A stretch of DNA of 64,000 nt, from contig OX337232.1 in assembly GCA_946965045.2 (NCBI GenBank), positions 1,302,001 through 1,366,000 on the forward strand, read 5' to 3'. Under the pieces are notes generated by a model. It saw only the letters and a program-made list of their open reading frames with translations, was not told where the DNA came from and searched no databases. Below, in pieces: positions 1 to 11,339 of the stretch. The stretch's first letter is position 1, and each line of letters opens with the position of its first letter. A program made the translations under genes and the position numbers. The DNA comes from Epithemia pelagica. Taxonomy: Eukaryota; Bacillariophyta; Bacillariophyceae; Surirellales; Surirellaceae.

Positions 1-1
1 C

Positions 2-253
2 ATCTATCGTCCTTATTTGAAGAAACCACCGCCAAGGCCAGAGGCCCTCGAGGCGGGAGAGGAAGATGCGACACCCCCATTGTTGGCCGGTGTGGATGGT
101 GGAGTTGTTGATACGAATACCATGGACAGTACCGACAGCAGCCTACCTCCCCCAACGTCATCCATGGAAAGAGGAACCCAAACAGGAAATGAGAACGACA
201 CGGAACAATCATCTTCCACATCAAACGACACAATTGGGCCACCGAAGTCTTAG
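2..253 (+). CDS. C-terminal end of an unidentified protein (5' partial)
   Basis: The frame is open from the first bases of the window to a TAG at 251-253, giving about 83 residues. It begins IYRPYLKKPPPRPEALEAG and continues as an acidic, Ser/Thr/Pro-rich and probably disordered tail. No domain is recognised. The lack of a required start codon, the reading frame running off the edge and the next gene lying far downstream suit the 3' end of a plus-strand gene whose body is outside the window. An antisense frame is also open here (13-231), so the strand is not certain. Confidence 0.4.
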   Translation: MYRPYLKKPPPRPEALEAGEEDATPPLLAGVDGGVVDTNTMDSTDSSLPPPTSSMERGTQTGNENDTEQSSSTSNDTIGPPKS

Positions 254-891
254 CGGGAACGGCGACTACAAGGATCCTGCTGGGACAAACGAGCCAAAAA
301 CAACCATCATCGCTCTGTAAGGTCTGTTGAAGATATAGAAGTCTTTGCATTGGCAGACCCAGGGCTGTGGTTAGCACAGTGGTTCCCAATTCTGTTACTC
401 ATTGCGCGGGCTGTAGTTCAATGGCATTGATAAATAATCATTGCTTTTTCACAGATGCGAAGTTGTGGCAAGACATATCCTTCGGTATCTTGACAGCGAA
501 TCGATGTAATATCTAGTAGGTAGGAAATAGATAATGCCATGGTTCAATGGCGCAGTTTAATCCTCCATGACTCCTTTTTGTTTGTACTAAGAGGAAGGTA
601 GATATGGTTCAGCGTAACTCTCAAGTCGTTCAATAGTACACCTATTCAATAAAGCACACCCAATGATGATCAACCACGAATACGAGCAACCAAAATGCTT
701 CCCGTGATTCGGCAAGAGACAAAGGGAAATAAAGATTGGATCTTTCAGAAGTGATAAGCACAAAGAGACTCGCCGAAACCATGGCACAAACCATCGCTCT
801 TTCCCTCACAACAAAATTACTCGCAGTTGCTTTCTGCGCCTTCCCATCAAACTGTCTTGCGGTGATTCGTAATGTAGTTGTTGCTGTATTC
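254..891. other. Intergenic gap, 638 bp
   Basis: Space between the partial gene at the left edge and the convergent 3' end of the syntaxin gene. It is AT-leaning with only short chance frames. I see no repeat, RNA gene or conserved coding signal. Confidence 0.5.
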
Positions 892-2176
892 TCATCGGTG
901 TTTGAGCACCAAAATGATCAACAGGACAAAAATAAGTGAGGAAAGACAAATTATACATCGCATGGGTCGTGCATTCTTTTGCGTTTCTTCCGCCTTTTCG
1001 AGTTGTTTGATTCCAGTTTTGGTATGTTCGACAACCGTTTCCATATTGTAATCAATGCGATCCAAAATGGTTCCTTGATCAATCACCAACACAGCCAATT
1101 CTTTGAAGATTTGTCCCAACTCTTCAATGGACTGTGCAATTTTGACAATCTCTTGGTCACGGCTACGAACCGCTTCTTGCAAATCATCCACCACTGCCAT
1201 TTGCTGAGTTGTAAAGAATTCTCCGCTACCACCACCGGGGCCACCACCACCAGCACCCCCTGATGAGGTACTCGCATTCAAGTCAATGCCGAACCGAGAA
1301 TCTGCACCCGCCACCAAACCACCACTTTTTTGAGTCTGCACTTCGGACAGATACTTTCTTTGTGATTGACGAAAGGTCACTGAAAGCTCTTGCAAGCGCT
1401 TTGCCAAGCTGATAATGTTCAGGGATTCATGCGCAGAGTTGCATCGTCAGATCCTTCCAAAGGAACAACACAGACACTAAGGAACCAAGTAATAAAACTT
1501 ACCTTCTTTGGATATTTGCTCCAATGGTCGCTTCTTGCCCCCCAGCTCGTTTGGTGGCAACACCAACTTTCTGTAAATGTCGCTCGGCAGTCCGAAAAGC
1601 ACTGGTAATGTCTTGAGTCAAGGCTTCAATTTTTCCTTCCATGTGTTCCAAGTCCCGACCAAAGACGGAACCCACTCGCTGCGAGTGCATTGATTGCAAG
1701 GTAGACATTTGCGTTTGAATTTCTGACAAACAATGTTCAACAGCATTGACATCTTCAACCCAGGCAGGAGGTTTGGGCGATCCACTGTTAAAGGTTGACA
1801 TTTGAATCCCTCCAGAACCATGACCCTCTTCCGCCAACATCAAATCGTGATGTTCCATGTTGACAGAGGAACTTCCACCACCGGCAGAAAGCTTCTTGTA
1901 CCCGTTTCCATGGTCTAGATAGGATTTATGTGAATGTCGAGAAATAATGAAACAAACGAAACAAGTGAGGGAGAAAGAGAACAAAAACGAGGGCAACCGA
2001 ACAAATGTTGGCATGAGTGGTAAGGTGGGTCATGGACACAACTATCACTTGCGTCCTCATCAAAGTGAGCATCAGCTGTGTCACCGACCTGGGGTACCGT
2101 CGCCCTGTGCAGCACGTTTCCTGATAAACGCCGTGCGGCGTTCGATGAAAGCTCGGGTCAAATCTCGAGTTGCCAT
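892..2176 (-). CDS. STX16: Syntaxin-16/Tlg2-like Qa-SNARE, 3 exons
   Basis: Exons by GT-AG and frame: 2176-2089, 1914-1503 and 1408-892, giving 338 aa. The start MATRDLTRAF matches the conserved syntaxin-16 N-terminal peptide (MATRxLTxxF), which binds the Vps45 SM protein and fixes the start codon. Exon 2 has PPAWVEDVNAVEHCLSEI and the helical Habc-type region. Exon 3 opens with SLAKRLQELSVTFR, then the SNARE motif with zero-layer Gln and invariant IDQGTILDRIDYNMETV, and ends in a C-terminal membrane anchor (CIICLSSLIFVLLIILVLKHR-stop). Syntaxin-16 acts in endosome-to-trans-Golgi vesicle fusion. A Gly-rich low-complexity stretch sits before the SNARE motif. Splice joins restore one continuous frame (G|AC and AG|C), so the model is well supported. 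Confidence 0.9.
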
Positions 2177-2691
2177 GGTTGACCAGACAAGGATTTCGGT
2201 TCTCAGGTTTTGGGTCTTGTGGAAAAGGGCCACAATGAGAAATGAGACGGCAAAAATACTCTGGAGGTGAAAAAATACTCTGGAGGTGAAAAATGCTGTA
2301 TCATGGTTGTGAGCAGTAGAGTCAGCTTCCGGTAACTTGACTGCCTGTATCTCTCATATTGTACGCAACATATCGGGATTCGGGACTCTCGGGATCTTCT
2401 GGTCGTTGATTTAAAAAGAGGAAGAAACAGATGAGGAGTGAAGAGTACCGAGAACGTGAGGAACGTGACAATTACTCCCCAGAGGGAGTAATTGTGAGGG
2501 TCTTGAAATTACTACCTGGGAAACAAACCCGCTGGGGGGTAGAGTAACACTGACAAGGAAACTGCCGACTGGGGAGATCAAAAAATACCGTAATCGTCTT
2601 TTCTCTCTGTGTGTTGTGTGTCCCTCTTGCTCTTGCTTGAGTATTGTTCCCATCGCATCTACACAAAGGAAAACTAATTTATCCAGCAGAT

Positions 2692-4128
2692 ATGTCCAGC
2701 AAGAAGCGGAGAAATGATAACGCGCAAATGCGCCGAGAGGAGTATGAGAATGAGATGCTTCGTGACAATGACCAGGGTGGAAATGATGAGGCGGCAAGTG
2801 GTGGTGCACCTCGTCTACTCCCGGCGAATGCTCTTGGAGGTCGTCGTATAATAAAAGTGAACCGGCCAACCCGTGTATCGGGCAATGCAAGTGTAGCCAG
2901 CGTTGGATCCAGCAGCTCCTCGAAACCCAATATTTTTGCAAATGTACGTTTGACGACGGACCACCCACAACCGGCACCAAACAACTCGTTCTTCGCATCT
3001 TCCAAATTTCCATCCATGTCTTCCAATGGTGGAACGGCCACTGTTCCGAAATCAAATGCAACAGCTTCTCCTCTCCCTACATCAATGTTTGGAGCCAAGG
3101 CGACGAATCCCACACCCACGATGACCACAAAGTCCGTTAGACCGCAATCATTTCCCAATCAATTCAAGAACACGGAACTTTCTCGTTTTTCCCTGGAGCA
3201 GGATAAGGAATTTCTGGAGAAGTTCATTGAAGGCTATCCATCGTATGTCGACCAAATGAGTACTTTATGGGAGTACGGCTTCTTTAGGATGCTCAAAGAG
3301 AATCGCCTTCAAAACAAAGACAAAGACATTAGCGGGAAGAGTAACGCGACTATTACAACCTCCCACGTAAGCACAAAAGCCACGACTCCTTCATCATCTC
3401 ATACCCTCCCTGCCCCATCATTTGGAACTTCCAAACCCTTTACATTTTCCAATTCATCTTCCATTTCTCCACTCTCTGAAGCTCCACCAGCGGCCGCATC
3501 TTCAAATGTGAATCCTTTTTCTTTTACGGGACCAACAAAGCCATCTTTTACAGCCGATTCGGCCACAACGTCACATAAAGGAGGATTTGTGTTTGGGCCG
3601 TCGGGAACTAATTCGTTATCTTCATACAGCAAAGATACTGGTCCCGGTCCGTCGCCTGTTGGTGAAGCACCTACAAACGCAGACAGTGGTTTCTTGGTCG
3701 ACTCCCAGGACGATCATGACAAGGTGCGTAAGACTGAAGATCCAGATTGGAATGAGGTGCAATCTTTTCCATCGGTTCGCATTTATCATCAGGAAAATAT
3801 AAGCGATCCGTCATCCGAGTGGAAAAGTTTTGCGTCGGGTGAATTGCACATTCAGGCACACAAGAAAAATGCTAAAGAACAACGGATCGTGATGCGCAAT
3901 GAGGGCGGGACAACCGTGCTGGTAAATATGAAAATATCTGATTATATGCAATTCAGAATCAAAATTGAAACGAGCAAGAAAAATAAAACATTTGGAGTGA
4001 TTGACTTTCGAGGGATGAATGATAGCGAGCGGGGCATGGAAAGCTTTAAAATCAAAGCACAAGAACAGACGGCGCGTACTTTGTGCGAACTCTTGGAATC
4101 TATTGCCAAGGCAGCTAGTCTCTCGTAA
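2692..4128 (+). CDS. NUP50: Nup50/Nup2-like nucleoporin with C-terminal RanBP1 domain
   Basis: A single exon encodes 478 aa from the ATG at 2692. An in-frame ATG at 2644 adds 16 residues, but MSSKKRRNDNAQMRREEYE is the natural basic N-terminus. The middle is Ser/Thr/Pro-rich with scattered FG and F-x-F motifs (NIFANV, FTFSNSS, NPFSFTG, FVFGPSG), typical of pore nucleoporins. The last 120 residues form a RanBP1-type Ran-binding fold: SGELHIQAHKKN, QRIVMRNEGGTTVLVNMKI, then FGVIDF and a C-terminal helix. Nup50/Nup2 sits on the nuclear basket and promotes importin-alpha cargo release. Another RanBP1-domain protein is possible, but the N-terminal block plus FG linker favours Nup50/Nup2. Confidence 0.8.
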   Translation: MSSKKRRNDNAQMRREEYENEMLRDNDQGGNDEAASGGAPRLLPANALGGRRIIKVNRPTRVSGNASVASVGSSSSSKPNIFANVRLTTDHPQPAPNNSFFASSKFPSMSSNGGTATVPKSNATASPLPTSMFGAKATNPTPTMTTKSVRPQSFPNQFKNTELSRFSLEQDKEFLEKFIEGYPSYVDQMSTLWEYGFFRMLKENRLQNKDKDISGKSNATITTSHVSTKATTPSSSHTLPAPSFGTSKPFTFSNSSSISPLSEAPPAAASSNVNPFSFTGPTKPSFTADSATTSHKGGFVFGPSGTNSLSSYSKDTGPGPSPVGEAPTNADSGFLVDSQDDHDKVRKTEDPDWNEVQSFPSVRIYHQENISDPSSEWKSFASGELHIQAHKKNAKEQRIVMRNEGGTTVLVNMKISDYMQFRIKIETSKKNKTFGVIDFRGMNDSERGMESFKIKAQEQTARTLCELLESIAKAASLS

Positions 4129-4835
4129 ACGAGCCTCGTCAATATTGGGGTAGTAGAAGAAGAAGGCTGGACTTGCTGCTTCGAGTGATTGCCTTCGTTT
4201 CCTTTCCTTGATCGATGGATTTGAGTTACCTTGAAGTAATGATGGATCACTTCTCTTTGACTTCCAAACGAATCATCACAACCTGGTGAGAAGAATGACT
4301 TATTGCTTCTCGCTGTATGAACTATATCATTACTATGGCGACGTTTTGGTTCGTCACTTCCTTTGGACATATATGTTCTTTCTAGGTAGATTCAGATACC
4401 GCAGTCACAATGATTTTTGTACTCGACCACTACTCGTATTCGTAGGAAGTAGGAACACATAGCAAAGTCCAAAACTCTCTAGCGGGGTCGATTCTTCCGT
4501 TTCAGCATGAAATCTAATGCGACCGACATCCATAAACAGCAACACAAACAACAACACCAAGCAGCAACAAAGAAGGAGCGGAAGAAGCAGTTGATTGACG
4601 ACGAGCAATACACAACAAACGGTAAGTTTTCTAGCATGTTATGATATATCTGAGACGACTCCATACTTCGTCGTCGTGCAATCAAGCTGGTGTTGTCCTT
4701 CTTTCTCACGAAGGTTTATTTATGTTTTGTTTACCCCATCCAACGAATATCCATCATCTGCTGTATGCCCTCTGTTACTTGCCTTCCACCTGGGGTACAC
4801 AATCCTTTCGCGGAACATGGAAACGGTAGATAACA
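4129..4835. other. Intergenic gap with possible 5' UTR intron
   Basis: About 700 bp between the nucleoporin and the small complex I gene. At 4620 there is a good splice donor (CGGTAAGTTT). It follows a plus-strand open stretch rich in CAA/CAC (4508-4619), which could be a 5' UTR exon or N-terminal extension of the downstream gene, but its frame does not join cleanly. Nothing else is recognised. Confidence 0.35.
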
Positions 4836-5018
4836 ATGGTATTTCAACGACAGGATGCATGGCGGAACCATCCAATGTACCAAAATCTTATGCGGGATCC
4901 TTTCCCAGGCTTGAAAAAGGCTGTGATAATCTACGCGATTTACTTGGGTTGTGAATATGCATACAAGTCCCTGGGACCGAAACCCAAAATATCGCACGGA
5001 GATGGACACGGGCACTAA
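4836..5018 (+). CDS. NDUFB3: NADH dehydrogenase B12/NDUFB3-like small subunit
   Basis: A 60-aa protein with the pattern DAWRNHPMYQNLMRDPFPGL followed by one hydrophobic helix (KKAVIIYAIYLGCEYAYKS) and a His/Gly tail. The order W-R-x-x-P, F-P-G-L, then a single membrane span ending EYAY is that of the complex I B12 (NDUFB3) supernumerary subunit. That subunit sits in the inner mitochondrial membrane and is normally 60-100 aa. The start ATAACAATGG is in good context. A short upstream exon is possible. The family call rests on a short motif only, so it is moderate. Confidence 0.55.
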   Translation: MVFQRQDAWRNHPMYQNLMRDPFPGLKKAVIIYAIYLGCEYAYKSLGPKPKISHGDGHGH

Positions 5019-5429
5019 ATGTAATATCGTGTCTGCCCGAGATAAAAAATAAAGAAAAGTGGAAAGGCATTCCAACCATTACAAGTGAATTAAACAAATT
5101 ATCTGCTAACAATAATAGTAGTAAGAACAATTGAACCCCCATCACTTCTACGTCTGTGAGTATTCCGATGCATGTCCATAGTCTCCGCAACACGTTCCAA
5201 CCATTTTCGAACTGTTACCGAACCTCAAGATGGAGAACATGGAACACATGCCAACTCGAATGGAAGCGTGGATCATGCGCGGCGTCGGAGAGGATTCGCC
5301 ACGAGTGATCTTTTGACAACACAACATACGATGGCTACTTCTCCAACTCTGGGGAAAAGAAATTTAGTACAGATGACACGCCACCGGGACTGCCCACATA
5401 TTGTAAGAGAGAGTGGGTCAAGATTATTT
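5019..5429. other. Intergenic gap between convergent genes
   Basis: 411 bp separating the 3' ends of the small complex I gene and the Pcc1-like gene. It contains an AATAAA-like stretch (near 5047) that may serve polyadenylation. No coding signal. Confidence 0.4.
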
Positions 5430-5876
5430 TCATGTTTCTTCACGGGGGAGATTATTGACATGAATAGATTTTTCAATTGATGTATCAAACTCCTGATACA
5501 CCTTGAGCGCAACCAACATGTAGTCGTAGAAGGAAGACACCACTACTCGAAGCAGTTTTGCCTCGATGGCTTGGAACGATCTTATCCAAGTCAAAGGGAA
5601 AATGATAAGACAAGAACAGAGAGGAAAGTAATGACGTCAGAAAAATGAACGGAGCATCCACACTCACATTCTCAGAATATTTTGTTCTTCCCCATGAAGG
5701 GAGAACTCCTTGAGTACCTTGTCGCTAATCTCGGTGTCAACCTGCATCACCTGCATTGTCTTCACCGCGTGTTCTGAAGTAGGGAACGCCACATCAATAT
5801 CGCAACCATAAGGAAAGTCACATGCTCGGTCATTTTCTGTGGCCACTGGTTCCTCCGTTTGAGGCATCGTCGTCAT
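5430..5876 (-). CDS. PCC1: Pcc1-like KEOPS/EKC subunit, 2 exons
   Basis: Exons 5876-5668 and 5580-5430 (donor AAT|GTGAGT, acceptor GATAAG|ATC) give 119 aa. The spliced protein reads CDIDVAFPTSEHAVKTMQVM, VDTEISDKVLKEFSLHGEE, NILRISFQAIEAKLLRVVVS, SFYDYMLVALKVYQEF. This is the full Pcc1/LAGE3 pattern: beta strand with FP-S-x-A, a VD-x-E motif, then A-x-E-A-K-x-L-R-V, then a long helix. Pcc1 dimerises the KEOPS complex, which makes the tRNA t6A37 modification with Kae1/Bud32. Family proteins are 80-130 aa, so the length fits. An upstream in-frame Met at 5972 would add 32 residues. The splice join creates the core motif, which strongly supports the model. Confidence 0.75.
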
Positions 5877-6886
5877 TGTAATATGCTCTTCATTGACTCG
5901 AGAGCGTATCGAGGTTTGTGCAGAAAATAAAATCTGCATCCGGGCCCAAAGAAGCTCCAACCACTGTACCATTCCTGGGGACTATGGGAGTTATTCGTCT
6001 GAGTTCAGTATGAACGGGACGGGTGGGCCGGAAGGCTTGGGGTCTGGGGTGGGAATTTCCAGAAAGACCAGCTGTTCCGAAAACGGACGGACACTAGAGT
6101 AAAAAGTACAATTGAGCAAACATGGCGGTTGATGAAACGGTTAAATATATACGGCAATGATATAGCAATGAATATTTTAATGGTCAGTCATGGTATGATT
6201 TGGAGGTGCACCTCCAACCGCGTAAAATGTGAGTGGGGACTTACCCTTGACGAATCTCTGCTAGTAATGTAAGACGCCCAACCGTTCTGGAATGACTGAA
6301 ACAAGACTTTTTGTTTGAAAGCTCGTAGGAACAGGTAGCAAGACATTAGAGAGAATTGCTGTGTTCGATAACGGGCATGAATCGCTACAACGGCAGAGTT
6401 AAATTCATATTATCATCATACAGCAACAAAGAATTATAAATTGACTAGGAAAGCATATATTATGAATTTTGTTTTTCTTCGTTCGTTCTGCTGACCAGGA
6501 TGCATGTGGTATTGATAATAGCATATTGGTATACGATAAAAGCAGAAGCCCTTATATCTCTCGATTGGCACTCATATTGTATTTCAGTACACATATCACA
6601 ATCGCTCAATGGAACATCGCGAAATTGCCTTTTGCGCCTGATCCTGATGGTCCGCAACGTCGACAAGATGACACTCGTAGCAGTGGCTCGTAACAGGTAG
6701 AACTGTAGCTTGACCTCTATAGATACAATCAATTAGCATCCAAATAGACAACTAGAACATTCATTAGCAACCGAATCAGATTGAGTCGCAGAACTAGTAG
6801 CTACCAATACCAGCTAACGGTGTAAACGGTCGTAGCCGGCCTTGCCGAGACGTGGCCAGAAGCGCCTTCATTTACTATGACACAAA
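5877..6886. other. Intergenic region with no recognised gene
   Basis: About 1 kb between Pcc1 and the helicase remnant. It is AT-rich with several unsupported 60-90 codon frames on both strands (for example 6460-6732, minus). No RNA gene or element ends were recognised. Part of it may be decayed transposon sequence belonging to the truncated helicase. Confidence 0.3.
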
Positions 6887-7028
6887 TGCAATGGTGATGT
6901 GGCGACAATCAATACTCGTGTTGTTGGATCTAAACATGGACCAACAGAGAAAGACATTCCTCCAAATGTGGTTTATGCAACAAAAACTAATCTTGATCGA
7001 GCAGCAATCAATGATGCCATTTTTGCTA

Positions 7029-7031
7029 AAC
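7029..7031. repeat. Target-site duplication of TE-1, left copy (AAC)
   Basis: AAC at 7029-7031 directly precedes the left inverted end and is repeated at 13184-13186 after the right end. Counting it once restores the helicase reading frame, which is strong support for a 3-bp duplication. Confidence 0.8.
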
Positions 7032-7356
7032 CACGTTCGACAAGGAGCCGATTTTGTATTGTAATATTATGCCTACAGTATTCACTTGGTCTTGGTCTCT
7101 AGGTTGTAGGTCTTCGCCGGCCGACCCTCCACACGTGCCCATGTGTGTATCGTATCTCGTTCCATTTTTTGAAGTGCAGAACTCGTGATTTGCGCATCAA
7201 CGATGATGATACCGTGGGATGTAGTTCTCCAATCGCGAACATATTGCACAGCTTCATTCAGATGATAGTTGTCCATAATACCCTAGAAAGTGTTCGCGAT
7301 TGCACTATTTTTGCCATCTTCCGCTGGAGTAGTAGCCTCCAACAACTTGGATCGTC

Positions 7357-9816
7357 ATGGACGAAGCACTCGCAAAGTTGATCCGTGAAATTGGTTCGGC
7401 CAATAGGCCATGGTGGTATGGCATAAATGTAGGTGAAAGCGATGAGAACAGTCTTGCTAATCTACTTGGGATCTCTACGGAGTCCCTAATGTGCCTATTG
7501 AGTGTTGTCGGATGGGTGTCACGAGTGGCAACAACGAACGAATCAACATCCTCGTCGTGGAGAGTTCAAGAGAGGAAAATTGAAACCTTCCTAGACCGGT
7601 TTCACCTACGAGACATCACAGCGCTCGCGAAAAGCAGGTATGGAAATGAGCAACGGCGACATTTCCTTGAAGTGGGTTGCGACAAAACGAGTGCAAGTCC
7701 GCTTTATGTCTTCCGAAATTTCACCAAGCCATCGATTCAAAATACCAAATCCATTGCAGTACAAACAAAAAAGCTGCTTCTGAATGCAACAACAAAACAA
7801 GCTGGTGACAGTTCTACGGGGACGACTACGAATCCAACAACGCTGATAAAAACCCCATCTCCAAGGCGGCGCAGAAGTAGCATCCTGAAGAGGCCAAGAG
7901 GAGCAGCTGCTGATGACAAGAGGACGCAAAAGCGAGTTTCTCTCTCCAGTGAGACATTGGAGAATGAAAGAAAACGAGCGATGAGAATGGAGAACAATTC
8001 AAAGATCACCACTCCTGCTACCAACCAGAACAACAACAAGCAGCACGTGAGCCGGAATCAACTCATCAAGCAACAGCTGATTTGCCATTTGTTTCCGAAA
8101 GTCTTCAAGCCGGAGTTCTTCGATGTGATGGAAGAATACTTTTTGGAATCCGAATCTTTTGAGGAGCAAGATCTTGCTGGTGCCCTCGCCTCCGTCATGA
8201 AAGTACTGTATGAACACAACGAGAGAGAAAGAGGCGAAATGTTGGGGGTTCAAAGTTTTATGACCCCCAATCAAAAATTGAGCACACCTACGTTGCATGC
8301 CTATGGAATTGACACAACAAACAAACGCGTGGTTAGTGATCTTGTGCGAGACCTTGTCACTCTATCTGACAAGCGAAGAAAGCACGATGTGCTCACGACC
8401 CGGATGTCTAACGGTAGGATGGTATCTTTGGTTCGGATACCAAAATCTACCAATTTGAAAAGCTTCCATGAGCAAGACAGACACTTCAAGTGGATTGATC
8501 AAGTCTTGGAAGCACTCGGGAAACAAAACGACAGGCCGCGGAAGGTGTTGAAGCCGAGTACAGATGTGCGAAATGACGAGGTAGATGAGCTAGAGGAGGA
8601 TCAGTTAGAGGAGGGGCAAGAAGAGGAGCTGACCGACATGGAGTATACGGCAAAGAATCTCTTTGCCCATCTCGGCAAGAGATTTCCAAATGGGGTCAAG
8701 GAGGCAGTGAAACAACAAAAGTTTGCGTGCGTTGCAATGGACCCGGTTGCAACGTTTGCCATGTGGTCGGACGCAAACATAAACTACTCGCAGGCAAGAC
8801 TGATTGCACGTCACCTCAAGTACTGGTTCGGATGTCCCCTGGTTAGCTCACCTGATGAGCTAAAGAGAGTCCTAGTAACTAAGAAGGCTGTGGCACCGGA
8901 ATGCAATACGCTACAATTAAACAACGAGTCAATCGAATGGAGTGTGCGAGATGCGACACAGGTATTGCTTTACTTTTGCAATACTGTGTTTAATCGAGCT
9001 GACACTCGACAGCATTGGACCTCTATTGATATGGTTGTGTCGGCCGACCATGGGAAAGGCTTCTCTCGTGCCCATGCGGTCTTAATTTGTCGGAAACATG
9101 ACCCTAGCTCAAATAAGTGGACGGAACACAAAGACTCCTACAGTCTAGCAGATGCTAGGTGCAAGAAGGACACCTACGAGATCCTGAAAAGCACCTACAT
9201 GCCAAAACTAGACAGTGCGCTAAGTCAGTTGACAGAGAAAGGCGGTATCGACGTGTGGAAGCGAGCCCAACTAAATGAAAATGAAGAGTGGTACTACTCA
9301 AGGCTTGCGGGGTCACGTCCTGACCAACCTAGCGACACACGCTTCTATGGAGGACTCCCAGTAGAAGTGTTCTTGGCAGGAGACCTAGCCCAAATTATGA
9401 CCAACTATGGGCGAGAAGGCATGTCTAGCTGCTGGTGTGCCTTTTGTCAGCTGACAAAGGCAGAATGGCAGCCACTTAGTCATGCTCGAGGCACAAAGTG
9501 GTCGCTTGCGACAATGAAGGCCCAGCTTGAATACAACAAAACGCTCGATGAGAATGCAAAGGGTGCCCTGCGAAAGGGAATAAAAAATGTGCCTTTGCTT
9601 ACTGCCGTGGATGTGTGTCATGTGTCAATGCCTGTTCTCCACATCAAGTTGGGCGTTGTGAACAAGGCTCTAGATTGTTTGTACAGTGATCTCCAGGCTG
9701 CCTGTGAGATCTACACAGCAGCCTGGATCGATCTTGAAACGGAATGGCTCAGACAGAAAAAGGAAGAAGAACAAGTGGTGAGCGAGCTGATGGAAATCAC
9801 GCGGCAGATACAGGAA

Positions 9817-9854
<38 letters not shown>

Positions 9855-10791
9855 GGTTCCGGATGAGCACATTGCAGCTGAGATTGCTTTGTTGAAACAA
9901 AGCCTGAAGGAGAAGGATGGTGAGCGGAAGGCAAGGGTAAAGTTGGTTAAAGAAGCAAAACATGAATGGGACAAAGAGAAGAGTGTCCCTGAGAACTCAC
10001 GAAAGCATGGACAACCTGTCTATTGCAAGTTCGAAGGGATCGAGCGTGCCCATGGAATTGACAGGGCAGCGTTTCATGGGGGTGCTCTGCAAGGCAACCC
10101 CTGCAGCACAGTGTTGGTTGATCGGAAGTTTATCTTCGGAGAGATTTGGGTCTACGTCCGGGACCTCCCGGACGAACAGAAATGGGTGGATAATGCGACA
10201 ATCAAAAGGGTGATTGATGCCTATGAACGATTGATGGGGCATCTCGATGCCACTTTTTCTATTTTGCAGACGCCTCGGAATCACATCACGCCACAACAGG
10301 TGCTCCACTTAGAGCATCATTTGAAGCATGCTTCTTGGGTATGGCGAGCACTCGACATCCCAATTTCACCCAAGATGCACATTTTGGAAGACCATGCACT
10401 TGACGCAGTGAAACGGTACGGCGGAATCGGTGATTTGGGTGAAGATGAAGGCGAGCGCGCCCATCAGACTGGGGCGCAGATGGAAAGCCGCATGAAGTCT
10501 CTAAACCACTCAACAAAGGGGCAAGTTGTAGCTCAGTTGGAGGTGATGACAAAGAATGACGCAGTGCAAGACAGGCTTGTTGCGGTCACGAAAGCGGTAC
10601 AACGGAACGTGAACAGGAGAAATGGTGAGGGGGGTGATCAAGAAGCCCCCAAATCCTACAAAGGCAACAAGCACAAGGCCTTGCGTGACTCTGAGCGGGT
10701 GGCACTTCTATCGATGTTCGCTATCCAAGAGGAGAAGTACCCCCGACTTGATGAACTACGACACCAAAAGCTGCTTCAGTCGGAATCATGA
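7357..10791 (+). CDS. TE-1 transposase-like protein, 1144 aa
   Basis: One uninterrupted frame. The N-terminal third is basic and low-complexity with KRP/RRRR patches, probably DNA binding and nuclear targeting. The centre has a likely RNase H-fold catalytic core: Asp in VVSADHGKGFSRAH (about residue 564), Asp in EVFLAGDLAQIMTNYGREGM (about 676), a C-x2-C pair in CWCAFC (694 and 697), and acidic GEDEGERAHQ near 1029 as candidate Glu. Between second Asp and Glu lies a charged coiled-coil insertion with a CAA-coded poly-Gln run (about 822-833). The AGD-L...GREGMS-x-W-C-x2-C signature occurs in a widespread group of eukaryotic transposon proteins. Placement in CMC, KDZ or another superfamily is not settled here. 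The catalytic residues are my assignment. Confidence 0.7.
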
Positions 10792-10841
10792 TAGCTACCA
10801 TAATCGCATGTAAGGAATACTAAGTAAGTTTTGGTTAATGA

Positions 10842-11327
10842 CTAAGCTTTCTCTAGTACAAGTCCCCGCTTCGGGAAACCACTGTCACGGCACGCTATTT
10901 TTAGGAGCTTGAAAGACTCATGGTGCCCCATGATGGTGAAGCGAAGCATCCACTCCCGACACTCTTCTCCAACGTGACATCGGTCTCCTTCATGTCCCAA
11001 AGGCAATGGAACGACTGCAAAGAACTCGAGTCCCTCGTGTCCATTGCGTTGACTCCTGACACGAAAGACATCCCAAGCCAACACTTCATGGGACAGAAAT
11101 GTCTTATGGACCAGCGTTTTGTCGGCGCCGGTGTAAGACACTTGAAAGCCATGCCCAAAGTTTGTCTTGCCGACAAAGAGAGCGGCACTGTGGCTCCGAG
11201 TCCACATGTGATCCTCTGAATCACGGTCTACTATTCCGACCTCAAACATTCCACCAGTCAATCTCATTGTTGTTGCGTCGTTTTTGCCGCCACCAGCAGT
11301 CCTGTTCTTTTCCGTTGCTTCTGCCAC
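10842..11327 (-). CDS. TE-1 accessory protein, 161 aa, unknown
   Basis: A frame of normal amino-acid composition starting MAEATEKNRTAGGGKNDATT. It has a compact, probably globular body (MFEVGIVDRDSEDHMW, LSHEVLAWDVFRVRSQR, FFAVVPLPLGHEGDR, REWMLRFTIMGHHESF). It converges on the transposase gene (51 bp between stops) and diverges from the two-exon gene. No family recognised. A loose similarity to the minus-strand small gene of TE-2 is visible (E-x-LA-x-D-x-x-R, then V-V-P and H), but it is too weak to prove homology by eye. The frame stays open further upstream through the GTTG repeats, but that extension is low-complexity (Thr/Gln) and unlikely to be translated. Confidence 0.5.
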   Translation of the reverse strand: MAEATEKNRTAGGGKNDATTMRLTGGMFEVGIVDRDSEDHMWTRSHSAALFVGKTNFGHGFQVSYTGADKTLVHKTFLSHEVLAWDVFRVRSQRNGHEGLEFFAVVPLPLGHEGDRCHVGEECREWMLRFTIMGHHESFKLLKIACRDSGFPKRGLVLEKA

Positions 11328-11339
11328 GGGGGCGTGTGT

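Noticed and set aside
4508-4620. Possible first coding exon of the complex I subunit gene
   Set aside because: A good donor follows, but the phase does not join to the conserved DAWRNHP frame at any nearby acceptor; a 5' UTR exon is more likely.
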